Shown here: positions 50,345 through 59,413 of the stretch, piece after piece
Numbering within the stretch: the stretch's first letter is position 1
Layout: every line of letters starts with the position of its first letter
From: Streptomyces sp. R33
GTDB lineage: Bacteria > Actinomycetota > Actinomycetes > Streptomycetales > Streptomycetaceae
NCBI RefSeq assembly: GCF_041200175.1
Contig: NZ_CP165727.1
Span: 4,166,501-4,230,500, forward strand
Reading direction: 5' to 3'
DNA length: 64,000 nt
The notes under the pieces: generated by a model
Databases searched by the model: none
Seen by the model: only the letters and a program-made list of their open reading frames with translations
Told to the model about the DNA's origin: nothing
Translations under genes and position numbers: made by a program

Positions 50345-52138
50345 ATGACTGACAACACGGCCATGCCGGACTGGGAGAAGCGCTTCCGGGCGCCGCGCGT
50401 CGGGTTGCCCGACTGGGCCGAGGACGCACCGGACCGCTCTCTCTTCGTCTCGAACGCCACCGGGACCTACGAGCTCTACGCCTGGGACCGCGCCACCGGC
50501 ACGCAGCGGCAGGCCACCGACCGCCCCAACGGGACCACCGACGGAACCCTCTCGCCCGACGGCGAGTGGATCTGGTGGTTCTCCGACACCGACGGCGACG
50601 AGTTCGGCACCTGGGTGCGCCAGCCCTTCGCGGGCGGCCCCGACGAGCCGGCCACCCCCGGGCTGGAGCCCTCGTACCCCGGCGGGCTCGCCATCGGGCG
50701 CGACGGGACCTCGGTCGTCGGCCGCTCCACCGACGAGGACGGTTCGACCATCCACGTGGTGCGTCCGGACGCCGCCGAGCCCGTGGTGATCTACCGGCAC
50801 CGGGAGTCGGCCGGCGTCGGCGACCTCTCCCGCGACGGCACCCTGATCGCGATCGAGCACACCGAGCACGGGGACGCCATGCACTCGGCCCTGCGCGTGG
50901 TCACCCTCGACGGCGCCACGGTCGCCGAGCTCGACGACTCCCGCGGCGGCACGGTGGAGCTGGGCCTGGAGGTGCTCGGCTTCGCGCCGGTCGCCGGCGA
51001 CACCAGGCTGCTGGTCGGCCACCAGCGGCGCGGCCGCTGGGAGCCGATGGTCTGGGACGTGGCCACCGGCGCCGAGCAGGACCTGGCGATCGAGCTGCCG
51101 GGCGACGTGAGCGCCGAGTGGTACCCGGACGGCTCCGCACTGCTGATCGCGCACAGCTTCGAGGCGCGCAGCGAGCTCTGGCGCTACGACCTGGCCGCGC
51201 AGGAGCTCGCCCGGGTGGAGACCCCGCCCGGCACGGTCTCGGGTGCGACGGCCCGGCCCGACGGCACGGTCGAGTACCAGTGGTCCTCGGCGGCCGAGCC
51301 CGCTTCCGTACGCTCCACGGCGGGCGGGGTCGTCCTGGACCCGCCGGGGTTCCGGCCGCCCGGCTCGGTGCCGGTGGAGGACGTGTGGGTGGACGGCCCC
51401 GGCGGGCGGATCCACGCCCTGGCGCAGCGGCCCGTGGGCCACGGCGACGGCCCCTTCCCGACGATCTTCGAGGTGCACGGCGGCCCCACCCACCACGACA
51501 GCGACTCCTTCGCGGCGACCCCGGCGGCCTGGCTGGACCACGGCTTCGCGGTGGTCCGGGTCAACTACCGGGGCTCGACGGGCTACGGCCGCGAGTGGAC
51601 CGACGCCCTCAAGCACCGCGTCGGCCTGATCGAGCTCGAGGACATCACGGCCGTCCGGGAGTGGGCGGTGGCCTCCGGCCTCGCCGACCCGGCGCGCCTG
51701 GTGCTCTCCGGCGGCTCCTGGGGCGGCTACCTGGCCCTGCTGGGCCTGGGCGTGCAGCCCGAGGCCTGGGCCGTGGGCCTGGCCGCCGTGCCCGTCGCCG
51801 ACTACGTCACGGCGTACCACGACGAGATGGAGGCGCTGAAGTCCCTGGACCGCACCCTCTTCGGCGGCACGCCGGAGGAGGTCCCGGACCGCTTCGAGGC
51901 GTCCTCCCCGCTCACGTACGTCGACGCGGTGAAGGCCCCCGTCCACATCGCGGCGGGCGTCAACGACCCGCGCTGCCCGATCCGGCAGATCGAGAACTAC
52001 GTCGACCGGCTGGCGGCGCGCGGGGCGGTGCACGAGGTGTACCGGTACGACGCCGGGCACGGCTCGCTCGTCGTGGAGGAGCGGATCAAGCAGGTCCGGA
52101 TGGAGCTGGAGTTCGTGCAGAAGCACCTGCCGCGGTAA
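50345..52138 (+). CDS. S9 prolyl-oligopeptidase-family peptidase
   Basis: 597 residues. Seen: N-terminal beta-propeller-like repeats (GTLSPDGEWIWWFSD, GDLSRDGTLIAIEH, residues 30-330), then the alpha/beta hydrolase domain with FEVHGGPTHHD, nucleophile Ser in SGGSWGGYLALL (about 457), Asp in GVNDPRCP (about 540) and His in DAGHGSLVVEE (about 571). Cytoplasmic acylaminoacyl- or dipeptidyl-peptidase-like enzyme. ATG at 50345 after a ggggggt tract; an ATG 9 bases earlier is also possible. Confidence 0.9.
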   Translation: MTDNTAMPDWEKRFRAPRVGLPDWAEDAPDRSLFVSNATGTYELYAWDRATGTQRQATDRPNGTTDGTLSPDGEWIWWFSDTDGDEFGTWVRQPFAGGPDEPATPGLEPSYPGGLAIGRDGTSVVGRSTDEDGSTIHVVRPDAAEPVVIYRHRESAGVGDLSRDGTLIAIEHTEHGDAMHSALRVVTLDGATVAELDDSRGGTVELGLEVLGFAPVAGDTRLLVGHQRRGRWEPMVWDVATGAEQDLAIELPGDVSAEWYPDGSALLIAHSFEARSELWRYDLAAQELARVETPPGTVSGATARPDGTVEYQWSSAAEPASVRSTAGGVVLDPPGFRPPGSVPVEDVWVDGPGGRIHALAQRPVGHGDGPFPTIFEVHGGPTHHDSDSFAATPAAWLDHGFAVVRVNYRGSTGYGREWTDALKHRVGLIELEDITAVREWAVASGLADPARLVLSGGSWGGYLALLGLGVQPEAWAVGLAAVPVADYVTAYHDEMEALKSLDRTLFGGTPEEVPDRFEASSPLTYVDAVKAPVHIAAGVNDPRCPIRQIENYVDRLAARGAVHEVYRYDAGHGSLVVEERIKQVRMELEFVQKHLPR

Positions 52139-52193
52139 GGCGTGACCCGGCCCCGGCCCCGGTGATCCGGTGCACCCCCCGTACGGTGGTGGG

Positions 52194-53006
52194 GTGCACC
52201 GGTTTCTCCTGACCCCGCGGTGGTGGGGGATCAACGTCTTCGTCGCGCTCGCCGTCCCCGTCTGCCTTTTCATGGGGACCTGGCAGCTCGGCCGGTTCGA
52301 GGACCGCGTCGACAGTCACAAGGAGGCGGCAGGGGCACGCCCCGCCGACCAGGCGGCCGCGCCGCTGGACTCCCTGCTCCCGGTGGACAAGAAGACCTCC
52401 GGACGGCTCGCCTCCGTGTCCGGCGAGTACGCCGACCAGCTGCTGGTCCCCGAGCGCCGGCTCGACGGGAAGTCCGGCTTCTACGTGCTGACCCTGCTGC
52501 GGACCGACACCGGCAAGGCCGTCCCCGTGGTCCGGGGCTGGCTGCCGGGCGCGGCGGACGCGGCCCGGGCTCCGGCCGCCCCGACCGGGCGGGTCGAGGT
52601 GACGGGCGCGCTCCAGGCCTCGGAGAGCGCAGGCAGCAAGGGCGTGTACGCCTCGGGCGGACTCCCGGCCGGGCAGCTCGGGGTGATCGGGGCGGCCTCG
52701 CTGGTCAACCTCGTGCCGTACGGGCTGTACGACGCCTGGCTGACGGTGCAGACCCCGGCGGACGGGCTGACCCCGGTGCCCGCGCAGGCGCCGAGCAACA
52801 CCGGACTCGACCTGAAGGCCTTCCAGAACCTCGGCTACACCGGCGAGTGGTTCGTCTTCGCCGCCTTCGTGCTGTTCATGTGGTTCCGGCTCTACCGGCG
52901 CGAGGTGGAGACCCTGCGCGACGCCGAGGCGGGGCTGCTGCCGGAGCCTGCCGAGCGTTCGACGGAGCCCGCCCCCGCTAGGGCTTCGGCGCGTCCAGCG
53001 GAATGA
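52194..53006 (+). CDS. SURF1-family protein
   Basis: 270 residues, assists cytochrome c oxidase assembly. Seen: first membrane segment after FLLTPRWWGINVFVALAVP (about 12-30), FMGTWQLGRFEDR just behind it, VPVVRGWLPG in the extracytoplasmic part, and a second membrane segment EWFVFAAFVLFMWFRLY (about 219-236). GTG at 52194 chosen as the start nearest the first segment. Its last 29 bases overlap the 3' end of the opposite-strand gene. Confidence 0.88.
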   Translation: MHRFLLTPRWWGINVFVALAVPVCLFMGTWQLGRFEDRVDSHKEAAGARPADQAAAPLDSLLPVDKKTSGRLASVSGEYADQLLVPERRLDGKSGFYVLTLLRTDTGKAVPVVRGWLPGAADAARAPAAPTGRVEVTGALQASESAGSKGVYASGGLPAGQLGVIGAASLVNLVPYGLYDAWLTVQTPADGLTPVPAQAPSNTGLDLKAFQNLGYTGEWFVFAAFVLFMWFRLYRREVETLRDAEAGLLPEPAERSTEPAPARASARPAE

Positions 53007-54078
53007 CGCCCGTCCGGTAGACCGTCCCCCCGCACGCCGCGGGGATCTTCGTCTGCGTGGTCGGCGCCCCCGGCAGCGCCGTGTTCGGCGTGTGGGTCAC
53101 CTCCACCCCGGTGTCCGGGGCGGTACGGCCGGTGTCCGGCTCCGGGCCGGCCGCCGCGGCGGTGTCCGGGGCGCGCTGCCCGGTGTCCTGGGCGCCGTCC
53201 ACCGGGGGCTTGGGGCCCGGGTCGGGCGAGGCCGCCGGGCAGGACTGCGCCGAGGGCACCCACGCGAAGCGGACCTCGTACGCCGTGTGCGGCTGGAGCA
53301 GCAGCAGCGGCGTCTCCGCCGACGGATCGGGCAGCCCGGCCGCCGGATCCCCCGCCGTGTGGCCGACCACGCTGACCCCCGAGCCCTGGCCGGGCGCCGA
53401 GGCCGTCACCGAAGCCGCGGTCACGGTGTCCGGGCCGACGACGGTGCAGCCGCGCGCCGAGACGTTGGTGACCTTGAAGCTGCCGTACACCTTGCCGTCG
53501 GCCTCCGGGGCCTTGGCGCTGCCCTGCACGCCGAGCTGCTCCGCGCTGCACCCGGGCAGTCCGGTCGCCGCCGCCGGGGGCATCGGGCCGGTGCCGGCCG
53601 AGGCGCCCGCCGAGGCTCCCGCGGTGGCCGGGCCTTCCGTACCGCCGCCGGTCGGGGACCCGCCGTACTCCTGGTCCTGGTGCACGCCGGCGCCGCCCGT
53701 CTCCACGCCCTTGCCGGCGGCCTCGGCGGACTTGGACGGGGATCCCGGGCCGTTCTGGTGCGGGTCGGAGGTGCTGCCGCCCGCCGTGGCGCCGGGCTCC
53801 TCGCCGTGCCCGGCCATGGCGGAGTGGTCGGCCGCGCTGCCCTCGCCGCCGGTGATGTGCAGGTGCAGCGCCGCCGGGATCGCCGTCCCGGCCAGCAGCA
53901 CGGCCGCCGCCGCCCCGACGAGGGCCTGCCGCTTGCGGGTCCTGCGCACGGGGACGGCGTACCGCAGCCGCTCGAGCGCGCCCTCGGAGGGCTCCAGTCC
54001 CTCAACGGCCCCGCGCAGCAGGCTCCGCAGCGCCTGCTCCTCGCCCGCCCCGCCCGGCGGGGTGTGGTCGTCCATCAT
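52978..54078 (-). CDS. Single-span membrane protein, probable anti-sigma partner
   Basis: 366 residues. Seen: a short cytoplasmic N-terminus with ALRSLLRGAVEGLEPSEGALERLR (about 15-38), one membrane span (52-72), then a long Gly/Ala/Pro/Thr-rich extracytoplasmic region with four or so Cys (in PGCSAEQLG, SARGCTVVG, AQSCPAA, AACGGTVY). It overlaps the sigma-factor stop by 4 bases, a typical place for its regulator, but the ZAS zinc motif of common anti-sigma factors is absent. Function therefore inferred from position. Confidence 0.7.
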   Translation of the reverse strand: MMDDHTPPGGAGEEQALRSLLRGAVEGLEPSEGALERLRYAVPVRRTRKRQALVGAAAAVLLAGTAIPAALHLHITGGEGSAADHSAMAGHGEEPGATAGGSTSDPHQNGPGSPSKSAEAAGKGVETGGAGVHQDQEYGGSPTGGGTEGPATAGASAGASAGTGPMPPAAATGLPGCSAEQLGVQGSAKAPEADGKVYGSFKVTNVSARGCTVVGPDTVTAASVTASAPGQGSGVSVVGHTAGDPAAGLPDPSAETPLLLLQPHTAYEVRFAWVPSAQSCPAASPDPGPKPPVDGAQDTGQRAPDTAAAAGPEPDTGRTAPDTGVEVTHTPNTALPGAPTTQTKIPAACGGTVYRTGVIPLDAPKP

Positions 54079-54869
54079 GACTGCGCAGCCTCCATCGCCA
54101 CCCGCAGCGCGGCAATGCCCCGCGATCCGTACGCCTTGACCGAGCCGAGCGAGACGCCGAGCGTCTCCGCGACCTGGGCCTCCGTCATGTCCGCGAAGTA
54201 CCGCAGCACCAGCACCTCGCGCTGACGCCGCTGGAGTCCGCGCATCGCCTTGATGAGATCGTCCCGTTCCAGCTGGTCGTACGCGCCCTCTTCGGCACTG
54301 GCCATGTCCGGCATCGGCTTCGAGAGCAGCTTCAGGCCGAGGATGCGGCGGCGCAGCGCGGAGCGCGAGAGGTTGACGACGGTCTGGCGCAGATACGCCA
54401 GTGTCTTGTCCCGATCGCGAACCCGGTTGCGGGCCGAGTGGACGCGGATGAACGCCTCCTGGACGACGTCCTCGCAGGAGGCGGTGTCGTCGAGGAGCAG
54501 CGCGGCCAGGCCGAGCAGCGAGCGGTAGTGGGCCTGGTAGGTCTCGGTGAGGTGGTCGACCGTGGTGCCGGCGACGACGGCCGGCTCGGCGGCGACCGCC
54601 TCGGCCGCGACCGCCGCGGCAGCGGCCTGCTCGGTGGGGGCGGACGCCTCCTCCCCGCTCCCCGCGGCCTCCGCGCTATCGCGGGGCGCGGGCACGCGGC
54701 CGCCCCGGATCGGTACGGCGGAGGGTGCGGCGAGCGGCGGCACCGCGGACTGCGGGACGGGAACGATCACCGGGTAGCCGCCGGACGCGGGCACACGGAG
54801 ACGCCGGCGCGGCGCACTGATTGCGCTGCGCGCCGGTACGACGGCGAAGTCGAGAAGTGCCTCTGCCAC
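54075..54869 (-). CDS. ECF-type (SigE-family) RNA polymerase sigma factor
   Basis: 264 residues. Seen: a 100-residue Ala/Pro-rich N-terminal extension, then region 2 (HYRSLLGLAALLLDDTASCEDVVQEAFIRVH, about 112-145) and region 4 (QRREVLVLRYFADMTEAQVAETLGVSLGSVKAY, about 210-245). The extension is unusual for ECF factors (about 170-190 residues). The GTG at 54869 lacks a clear RBS; an internal start near the region-2 boundary is possible. Probably controls its own operon and a cell-envelope response. Confidence 0.87.
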   Translation of the reverse strand: MAEALLDFAVVPARSAISAPRRRLRVPASGGYPVIVPVPQSAVPPLAAPSAVPIRGGRVPAPRDSAEAAGSGEEASAPTEQAAAAAVAAEAVAAEPAVVAGTTVDHLTETYQAHYRSLLGLAALLLDDTASCEDVVQEAFIRVHSARNRVRDRDKTLAYLRQTVVNLSRSALRRRILGLKLLSKPMPDMASAEEGAYDQLERDDLIKAMRGLQRRQREVLVLRYFADMTEAQVAETLGVSLGSVKAYGSRGIAALRVAMEAAQS

Positions 54870-55040
54870 GCCAGTTGGACACGCGTCCCCCCACCAGGGT
54901 TGTACGCGCGAGGCAGCCTCACCAGCAAAATCCCTCTTGCCCTCATGCGTACCCGCTCTTCCCGATTGCCCTGCCCGTCTCCAGGCGGCAGTCAGGCCAT
55001 CACCTTGATCAAGGGATCAGCACTGATCCTACAAAGTGAA

Positions 55041-56117
55041 TTACGCGAATTCACCAGCGATCAGTTCCGCGATCTGAGTGGCATTCAGGGCGGCACCGTT
55101 GCGGAGATTGTCGGCGCACACGAAGAACTCCAGGGAGCGCGGATCGTCGAGCGAGGCCCGCAGCCGCCCCACCCACGCCGGATCCGTCCCCGCCGCGTCC
55201 ACCGGAGTCGGGAACTCCCCCGCCGCCGGGTCGTCCACGACGACCACGCCGGGCGCGGCCTCCAGGACCTCCCGGGCGCGGGAGGCGTCCACCTCGGCCT
55301 CGAACCGCGCCCGGACGCTCAGCGAGTGCCCGGTCAGCACCGGCACCTGTACGCAGGTCACCGCCACCGGCAGCGCGTCCAGGTGCAGGACCCGGCGGGT
55401 CTGTGCCCGTACGGCCAGCTCGTGCGAGGACCAGCCGCCGTCCCGCAGCTCGCCGGACCACGGGACCACGTTCAGGGCGAGCGGAGCCGCGAAGGGGCCT
55501 GCGTCCTCGCCCACGGCGCGGCGCACGTCCCCGGTCTGCTCCCCCAGGGAGGTCCCGGCGACGAGCGACAGCTGGCGGCGCAGCGCCTCGGAGCCGGCCC
55601 GGCCGGCCGCGCTCGCGGCCTGGTACGAGGACACGGTCAGGTCGGCCAGCGCGTACTCGGCGTGCAGCGCGCCCAGGGCCGCGATCATCGAGGCGGTGAC
55701 GCAGTCCGGGCTCGCGACGATCCCGCGCGGCCGCGTCCGTACGTTCTGCGCATTGACCTCGGGCACCACGAGCGGCACCTCCGGGTCCTCCCGGAAGGCC
55801 GCGGACTGGTCGACGGCGACGGCCCCGCGCGTGACGACGACGGGGGCCCAGCGTGCCGAGACCTCGGCCGGGGTCAGGAACAGCACCACGTCGCCCTGCC
55901 CGAAGCCGTCGAAGGCGTCCTCGGTGAGGGCGAGCACCTCGCTCTCCTCGCCGCGCACGGCCAGCGTGCGGCCGGCCGAGCGCGGGGAGGCGATCAGGCG
56001 TATGTCGCCCCAGACGTCCGCCCGCTGGGACAGGATCTGGAGCACCACGGAGCCGACTGCTCCGGTCGCCCCGACCACGGCGAGCGCCGGAGCCGGGGTC
56101 GACCGGGTCGTGGTCAT
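55041..56117 (-). CDS. asd: Aspartate-semialdehyde dehydrogenase
   Basis: 358 residues, second step of the aspartate pathway to Lys/Thr/Met and diaminopimelate. Seen: NADP motif VVGATGAVGSVVL (residues 12-24), active-site Cys in ASPDCVTASM (about 137), and RTLAVRGEESEV. Translationally coupled to ask by an ATGA overlap (56114-56117). The aspartate supply also matters for FzmM/FzmP chemistry, though this operon is ordinary housekeeping. Confidence 0.95.
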   Translation of the reverse strand: MTTTRSTPAPALAVVGATGAVGSVVLQILSQRADVWGDIRLIASPRSAGRTLAVRGEESEVLALTEDAFDGFGQGDVVLFLTPAEVSARWAPVVVTRGAVAVDQSAAFREDPEVPLVVPEVNAQNVRTRPRGIVASPDCVTASMIAALGALHAEYALADLTVSSYQAASAAGRAGSEALRRQLSLVAGTSLGEQTGDVRRAVGEDAGPFAAPLALNVVPWSGELRDGGWSSHELAVRAQTRRVLHLDALPVAVTCVQVPVLTGHSLSVRARFEAEVDASRAREVLEAAPGVVVVDDPAAGEFPTPVDAAGTDPAWVGRLRASLDDPRSLEFFVCADNLRNGAALNATQIAELIAGEFA

Positions 56118-56635
56118 CGTCCGGTGCCTCCGTAGACGACGGCCTCGTCGCTGTCGGAGTCGAGGCCGAAGGCCGTGTGCACGGCGCGGACGGCCTCGTT
56201 GACGTCGTCCTGGCGGGTCACGACCGAGATGCGGATCTCGGAGGTCGAGATCAGCTCGATGTTCACGCCCGCGTCGGACAGCGCCTGGAAGAACGAGGCG
56301 GTGACGCCCGGGTTCGTCTTCATGCCCGCGCCGACCAGGGAGATCTTGCCGATCTGGTCGTCGTAGCGCAGGGAGTCGAAGCCGATCTTGCCCTTCGCCT
56401 TCTCCAGGGCCTCGATGGCCTTGTGGCCCTCGGCCTTGGGGAGGGTGAAGGAGATGTCCGTCAGACCCGTGGACGCAGCGGACACGTTCTGCACGATCAT
56501 GTCGATGTTGATCTCGGCGTCCGCGATGGCGCGGAAGATCGCCGCGGCCTCGCCCGGCTTGTCCGGGACGCCGACGACCGTGATCTTGGCTTCGGAGACG
56601 TCGTGAGCGACTCCGGAGATGATGGCGTGCTCCAC
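56114..56635 (-). CDS. Possible internal start for aspartokinase beta subunit
   Basis: An in-frame GTG at 56635 (codon 252) begins VEHAIISGVAHDVSEAKITV, equivalent to the beta-subunit start of C. glutamicum LysC, and aagggg lies upstream. It would make a 173-residue polypeptide of ACT domains only. Inferred from homology. Confidence 0.5.
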   Translation of the reverse strand: MEHAIISGVAHDVSEAKITVVGVPDKPGEAAAIFRAIADAEINIDMIVQNVSAASTGLTDISFTLPKAEGHKAIEALEKAKGKIGFDSLRYDDQIGKISLVGAGMKTNPGVTASFFQALSDAGVNIELISTSEIRISVVTRQDDVNEAVRAVHTAFGLDSDSDEAVVYGGTGR

Positions 56636-57388
56636 CTGCTCGTCCCCTTGCGGATTCTCGTTGCTGACCCAGGTGCCCGGCAGTCCCGAGAAGGACGAGC
56701 GGACGTGGATCGGGATGTTGTATCGGCGTGCGTACTCGACACAGCGGTGCAGAAGCACCTTGGAACCGGAGGCGGCGAGCTCCAGCATGTCCTCGGAGGA
56801 GATCCAGTCGATCTTCCGGGCCTTCTTCACGACGCGGGGGTCCGCGGTGAAGACGCCGTCGACGTCGGTGTAGATCTCGCAGACCTCGGCGTCCAGCGCC
56901 GCGGCGAGCGCGACGGCGGTCGTGTCCGAGCCGCCACGGCCGAGGGTGGTGATGTCCTTGCTGTCCGCCGACACGCCCTGGAAGCCGGCGACGATGGCGA
57001 TGTTGCCCTCGTCCAGCGCAGTGCGGATCCGGCCCGGCGTGACATCGATGATGCGCGCTTTGTTGTGGACCGAGTCGGTGATGACGCCTGCCTGGCTGCC
57101 GGTGAACGACTGGGCCTCGTGGCCCAGGTTTTTGATCGCCATGGCCAGCAGGGCCATGGAGATACGCTCTCCGGCGGTCAGCAGCATGTCGAATTCGCGC
57201 CCGGCAGGCATCGGGGATACCTGCTCGGCGAGATCGATCAGCTCGTCCGTCGTGTCGCCCATCGCGGAAACCACGACGACCACCTGGTGGCCGTTCTTCT
57301 TGGCATCCACGATCCGCTTGGCGACGCGCTTGATGCCTTCGGCATCGGCTACGGAGGAGCCTCCGTACTTCTGCACGACAAGGCCCAC
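56114..57388 (-). CDS. ask: Aspartokinase
   Basis: 424 residues; phosphorylates aspartate. Seen: VQKYGGSSVADAEG (residues 5-18), FTGSQAGVITD, GRGGSDTTAVALAAAL, and two ACT regulatory domains (about 265-424) containing EAKITVVGVPDKPGEAA and ISLVGAGMKTNPG, which mediate Lys/Thr feedback. GTG at 57388, with aggag 6 bases upstream. Contains an internal start for a beta subunit. Confidence 0.96.
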   Translation of the reverse strand: MGLVVQKYGGSSVADAEGIKRVAKRIVDAKKNGHQVVVVVSAMGDTTDELIDLAEQVSPMPAGREFDMLLTAGERISMALLAMAIKNLGHEAQSFTGSQAGVITDSVHNKARIIDVTPGRIRTALDEGNIAIVAGFQGVSADSKDITTLGRGGSDTTAVALAAALDAEVCEIYTDVDGVFTADPRVVKKARKIDWISSEDMLELAASGSKVLLHRCVEYARRYNIPIHVRSSFSGLPGTWVSNENPQGDEQVEHAIISGVAHDVSEAKITVVGVPDKPGEAAAIFRAIADAEINIDMIVQNVSAASTGLTDISFTLPKAEGHKAIEALEKAKGKIGFDSLRYDDQIGKISLVGAGMKTNPGVTASFFQALSDAGVNIELISTSEIRISVVTRQDDVNEAVRAVHTAFGLDSDSDEAVVYGGTGR

Positions 57389-57516
57389 GTGCGCTCCTCG
57401 CTCAGTCCGTCTCATTGCTGGTGCAGTGTAACGAGCGGCCGCGATCCGACCGCTTCGTACCACATCATGAGACGAACAGATCAAAGTCCGGGTTCCCCGC
57501 CTGCCCGCCGGGTTCC

Positions 57517-58173
57517 CTACTTCCCGTGCACGCCCAGCCGTGCACCGATTTCCTCGGCCATCACCCGTCCGGCCTGCTCGGCGAGATCGTCCTCGGCCAG
57601 GTCCTCGTCGGTGTCCAGTCCGTCCAGGGCCTCCAGCGGCTGGTTCAGGCGTACGTGCGCCACCAGCGACTGCAGGGCCCGCAGGGTGGCCGAGGCCGTC
57701 GGGCCCCAGTTGGTGAAGTAGGAGAACTGCCACCACCACAGCGCCTCGGTCGTCCGGCCCGCGCGGTAGTGCCCCAGCCCGTGCCGCAGGTCCGCCACCA
57801 CGTCGGCCAGATCGTCGGAGATCCGGTGCGCGACCGGGGCCTTGCGCGGCTCGTAGGGGTCGAAGACCTCGGAGTACACGTCGACCGGCTCCAGCATGTA
57901 CGCGAACCGCTCCCGCAGCTCCTCCACGTCCGGCTCCGGGCCGAGGTCGGGCTCGTAGCGCTCGTCGGGCAGGACGTCCTGGTACGCGCCCAGCCGGCCG
58001 CCCGCCAGCAGCAGCTGGGACACCTCCAGCAGGAGGAAGGGCACCGCGCTGTCCGGGTCCTCGCCCTTGGCCACCTCGGTGACCGCGACGATGAACGACT
58101 CGATCTGGTCCGCGATCTGGACGGCGAAGTCGTCCGGATCCTGGCCCAAGGCGTGCAGCGTTGCGTCAGACAT
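57517..58173 (-). CDS. DUF5063-like protein
   Basis: 218 residues, acidic. Seen: DPDDFAVQIADQIESFIVAVTEVAKGEDPDSAVPFLLLEVSQLLLAGGRLGAYQDVLPDERYEPDLGPEPDVEELRERF region and WQFSYFTNWGPTASATLRALQ, the pattern of DUF5063 proteins conserved next to recR in actinobacteria. Function unknown. ATG at 58173 overlaps recR by 8 bases; a TTG 7 codons earlier is a less likely start. Confidence 0.78.
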   Translation of the reverse strand: MSDATLHALGQDPDDFAVQIADQIESFIVAVTEVAKGEDPDSAVPFLLLEVSQLLLAGGRLGAYQDVLPDERYEPDLGPEPDVEELRERFAYMLEPVDVYSEVFDPYEPRKAPVAHRISDDLADVVADLRHGLGHYRAGRTTEALWWWQFSYFTNWGPTASATLRALQSLVAHVRLNQPLEALDGLDTDEDLAEDDLAEQAGRVMAEEIGARLGVHGK

Positions 58174-58765
58174 CGAGAAGTCGCCTTCCTTCAAAGGCCC
58201 GCCCGAGCGTGACCTCGTCCGCGTACTCCAGATCTCCCCCGACGGGGAGCCCGCTGGCCAGGCGGGTGACCTTCAGGCCCATGGGCTTGATCATGCGGGC
58301 GAGGTAGGTGGCGGTCGCCTCGCCCTCCAGGTTCGGGTCGGTGGCGAGGATCAGCTCGGTCACCTCGCCGTCCGCCAGGCGCGCCAGCAGCTCGCGGATG
58401 CGCAGGTCGTCCGGTCCGACGCCCTCGATCGGGCTGATCGCGCCACCGAGGACGTGGTACCTGCCCCGGAACTCGCGGGTCCGCTCGATCGCGACGACGT
58501 CCTTCGGCTCCTCGACCACGCAGATGACCGTGGTGTCGCGGCGCGGATCGCGGCAGATGTTGCACCGCTCCTCCTGCGCCACGTTCCCGCACACGGCGCA
58601 GAACCGGACCTTGTCCTTCACCTCGAGCAGCGCGTGCGCGAGGCGGCGGACGTCGGTGGGCTCGGCCTGCAGGATGTGGAAGGCGATCCGCTGCGCGCTC
58701 TTGGGCCCGACGCCGGGCAGCCTGCCCAGTTCGTCGATCAGGTCCTGGACCACGCCTTCGTACAC
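58166..58765 (-). CDS. recR: Recombination protein RecR
   Basis: 199 residues; loads RecA through RecFOR gap repair. Seen: N-terminal helix-hairpin-helix LPGVGPKSAQRIAFHIL (residues 15-31), four-Cys zinc motif CAVCGNVAQEERCNIC (about 57-72), and Toprim VVEEPKDVVAIERT (about 82) with GDGEVTELILATDPNLEGEA-like acidic residues. GTG start at 58765. Confidence 0.96.
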   Translation of the reverse strand: MYEGVVQDLIDELGRLPGVGPKSAQRIAFHILQAEPTDVRRLAHALLEVKDKVRFCAVCGNVAQEERCNICRDPRRDTTVICVVEEPKDVVAIERTREFRGRYHVLGGAISPIEGVGPDDLRIRELLARLADGEVTELILATDPNLEGEATATYLARMIKPMGLKVTRLASGLPVGGDLEYADEVTLGRAFEGRRLLDV

Positions 58766-58801
58766 GGACTGCCTTCTTTCGGTAGGGGTGGGATGGAGGG
58801 A

Positions 58802-59146
58802 CTAGAACGGGAGGCCGGGGATGCCGCTGCCGCCGCCCAGGCCCTGGGCCAGCGGGCCCAGCTTCTCCTGCTGCAGCGCCTGGGCGTTCTCGTTGGCCGC
58901 CTGGACCGCCGCGACGACGAGGTCGGCAAGGGTTTCGGTGTCTTCCGGGTCCACCGCCTTCGGGTCGATCACCAGCGCACGCAGCTCACCGGAACCGGTG
59001 ACGGTCGCCTTCACCAGGCCGCCGCCGGCCTGGCCCTCGACCTCGGCCTGCGCAAGGGCTTCCTGCGCTGCGGCGAGGTCCTGCTGCATCTTCTGGGCCT
59101 GCTGGAGCAGCTGCTGCATGTTGGGCTGGCCACCACCGGGAATCAC
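58802..59146 (-). CDS. YbaB/EbfC nucleoid-associated protein
   Basis: 114 residues, DNA-binding dimer that coats the nucleoid. Seen: Gln-rich helix QQLLQQAQKMQQDLAAAQEAL, then GGGLVKATVTGSGELRALVIDPKAVDPEDTETLADLVVAAV, hallmark of the family. GTG start. Conserved ybaB-recR order; the usual upstream dnaX is not here. Confidence 0.93.
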   Translation of the reverse strand: MIPGGGQPNMQQLLQQAQKMQQDLAAAQEALAQAEVEGQAGGGLVKATVTGSGELRALVIDPKAVDPEDTETLADLVVAAVQAANENAQALQQEKLGPLAQGLGGGSGIPGLPF

Positions 59147-59413
59147 AGGTCACTCACTCCGTCACGTCGGTCCAAGACTGGGTCAGCTTGGTCAATCCGA
59201 GCCTACGTGCTCCCCGCGCGGCGCGCCCTACGCCGTGAGGACCAACTCTTTCGAGTGAGAGACGGGGCGTGCGCGTACCTGATGGAGACCTCCTTGCGGG
59301 CGGAAAACCGGGGATTCGTCGCCCATCGGCCGCCATTCGAAGGTAGGAAGAGCATGCGCATCATTGCGCACACGCGCACCACCACACGTCAGCGCAGGCA
59401 GAGGGAGTGCCGG

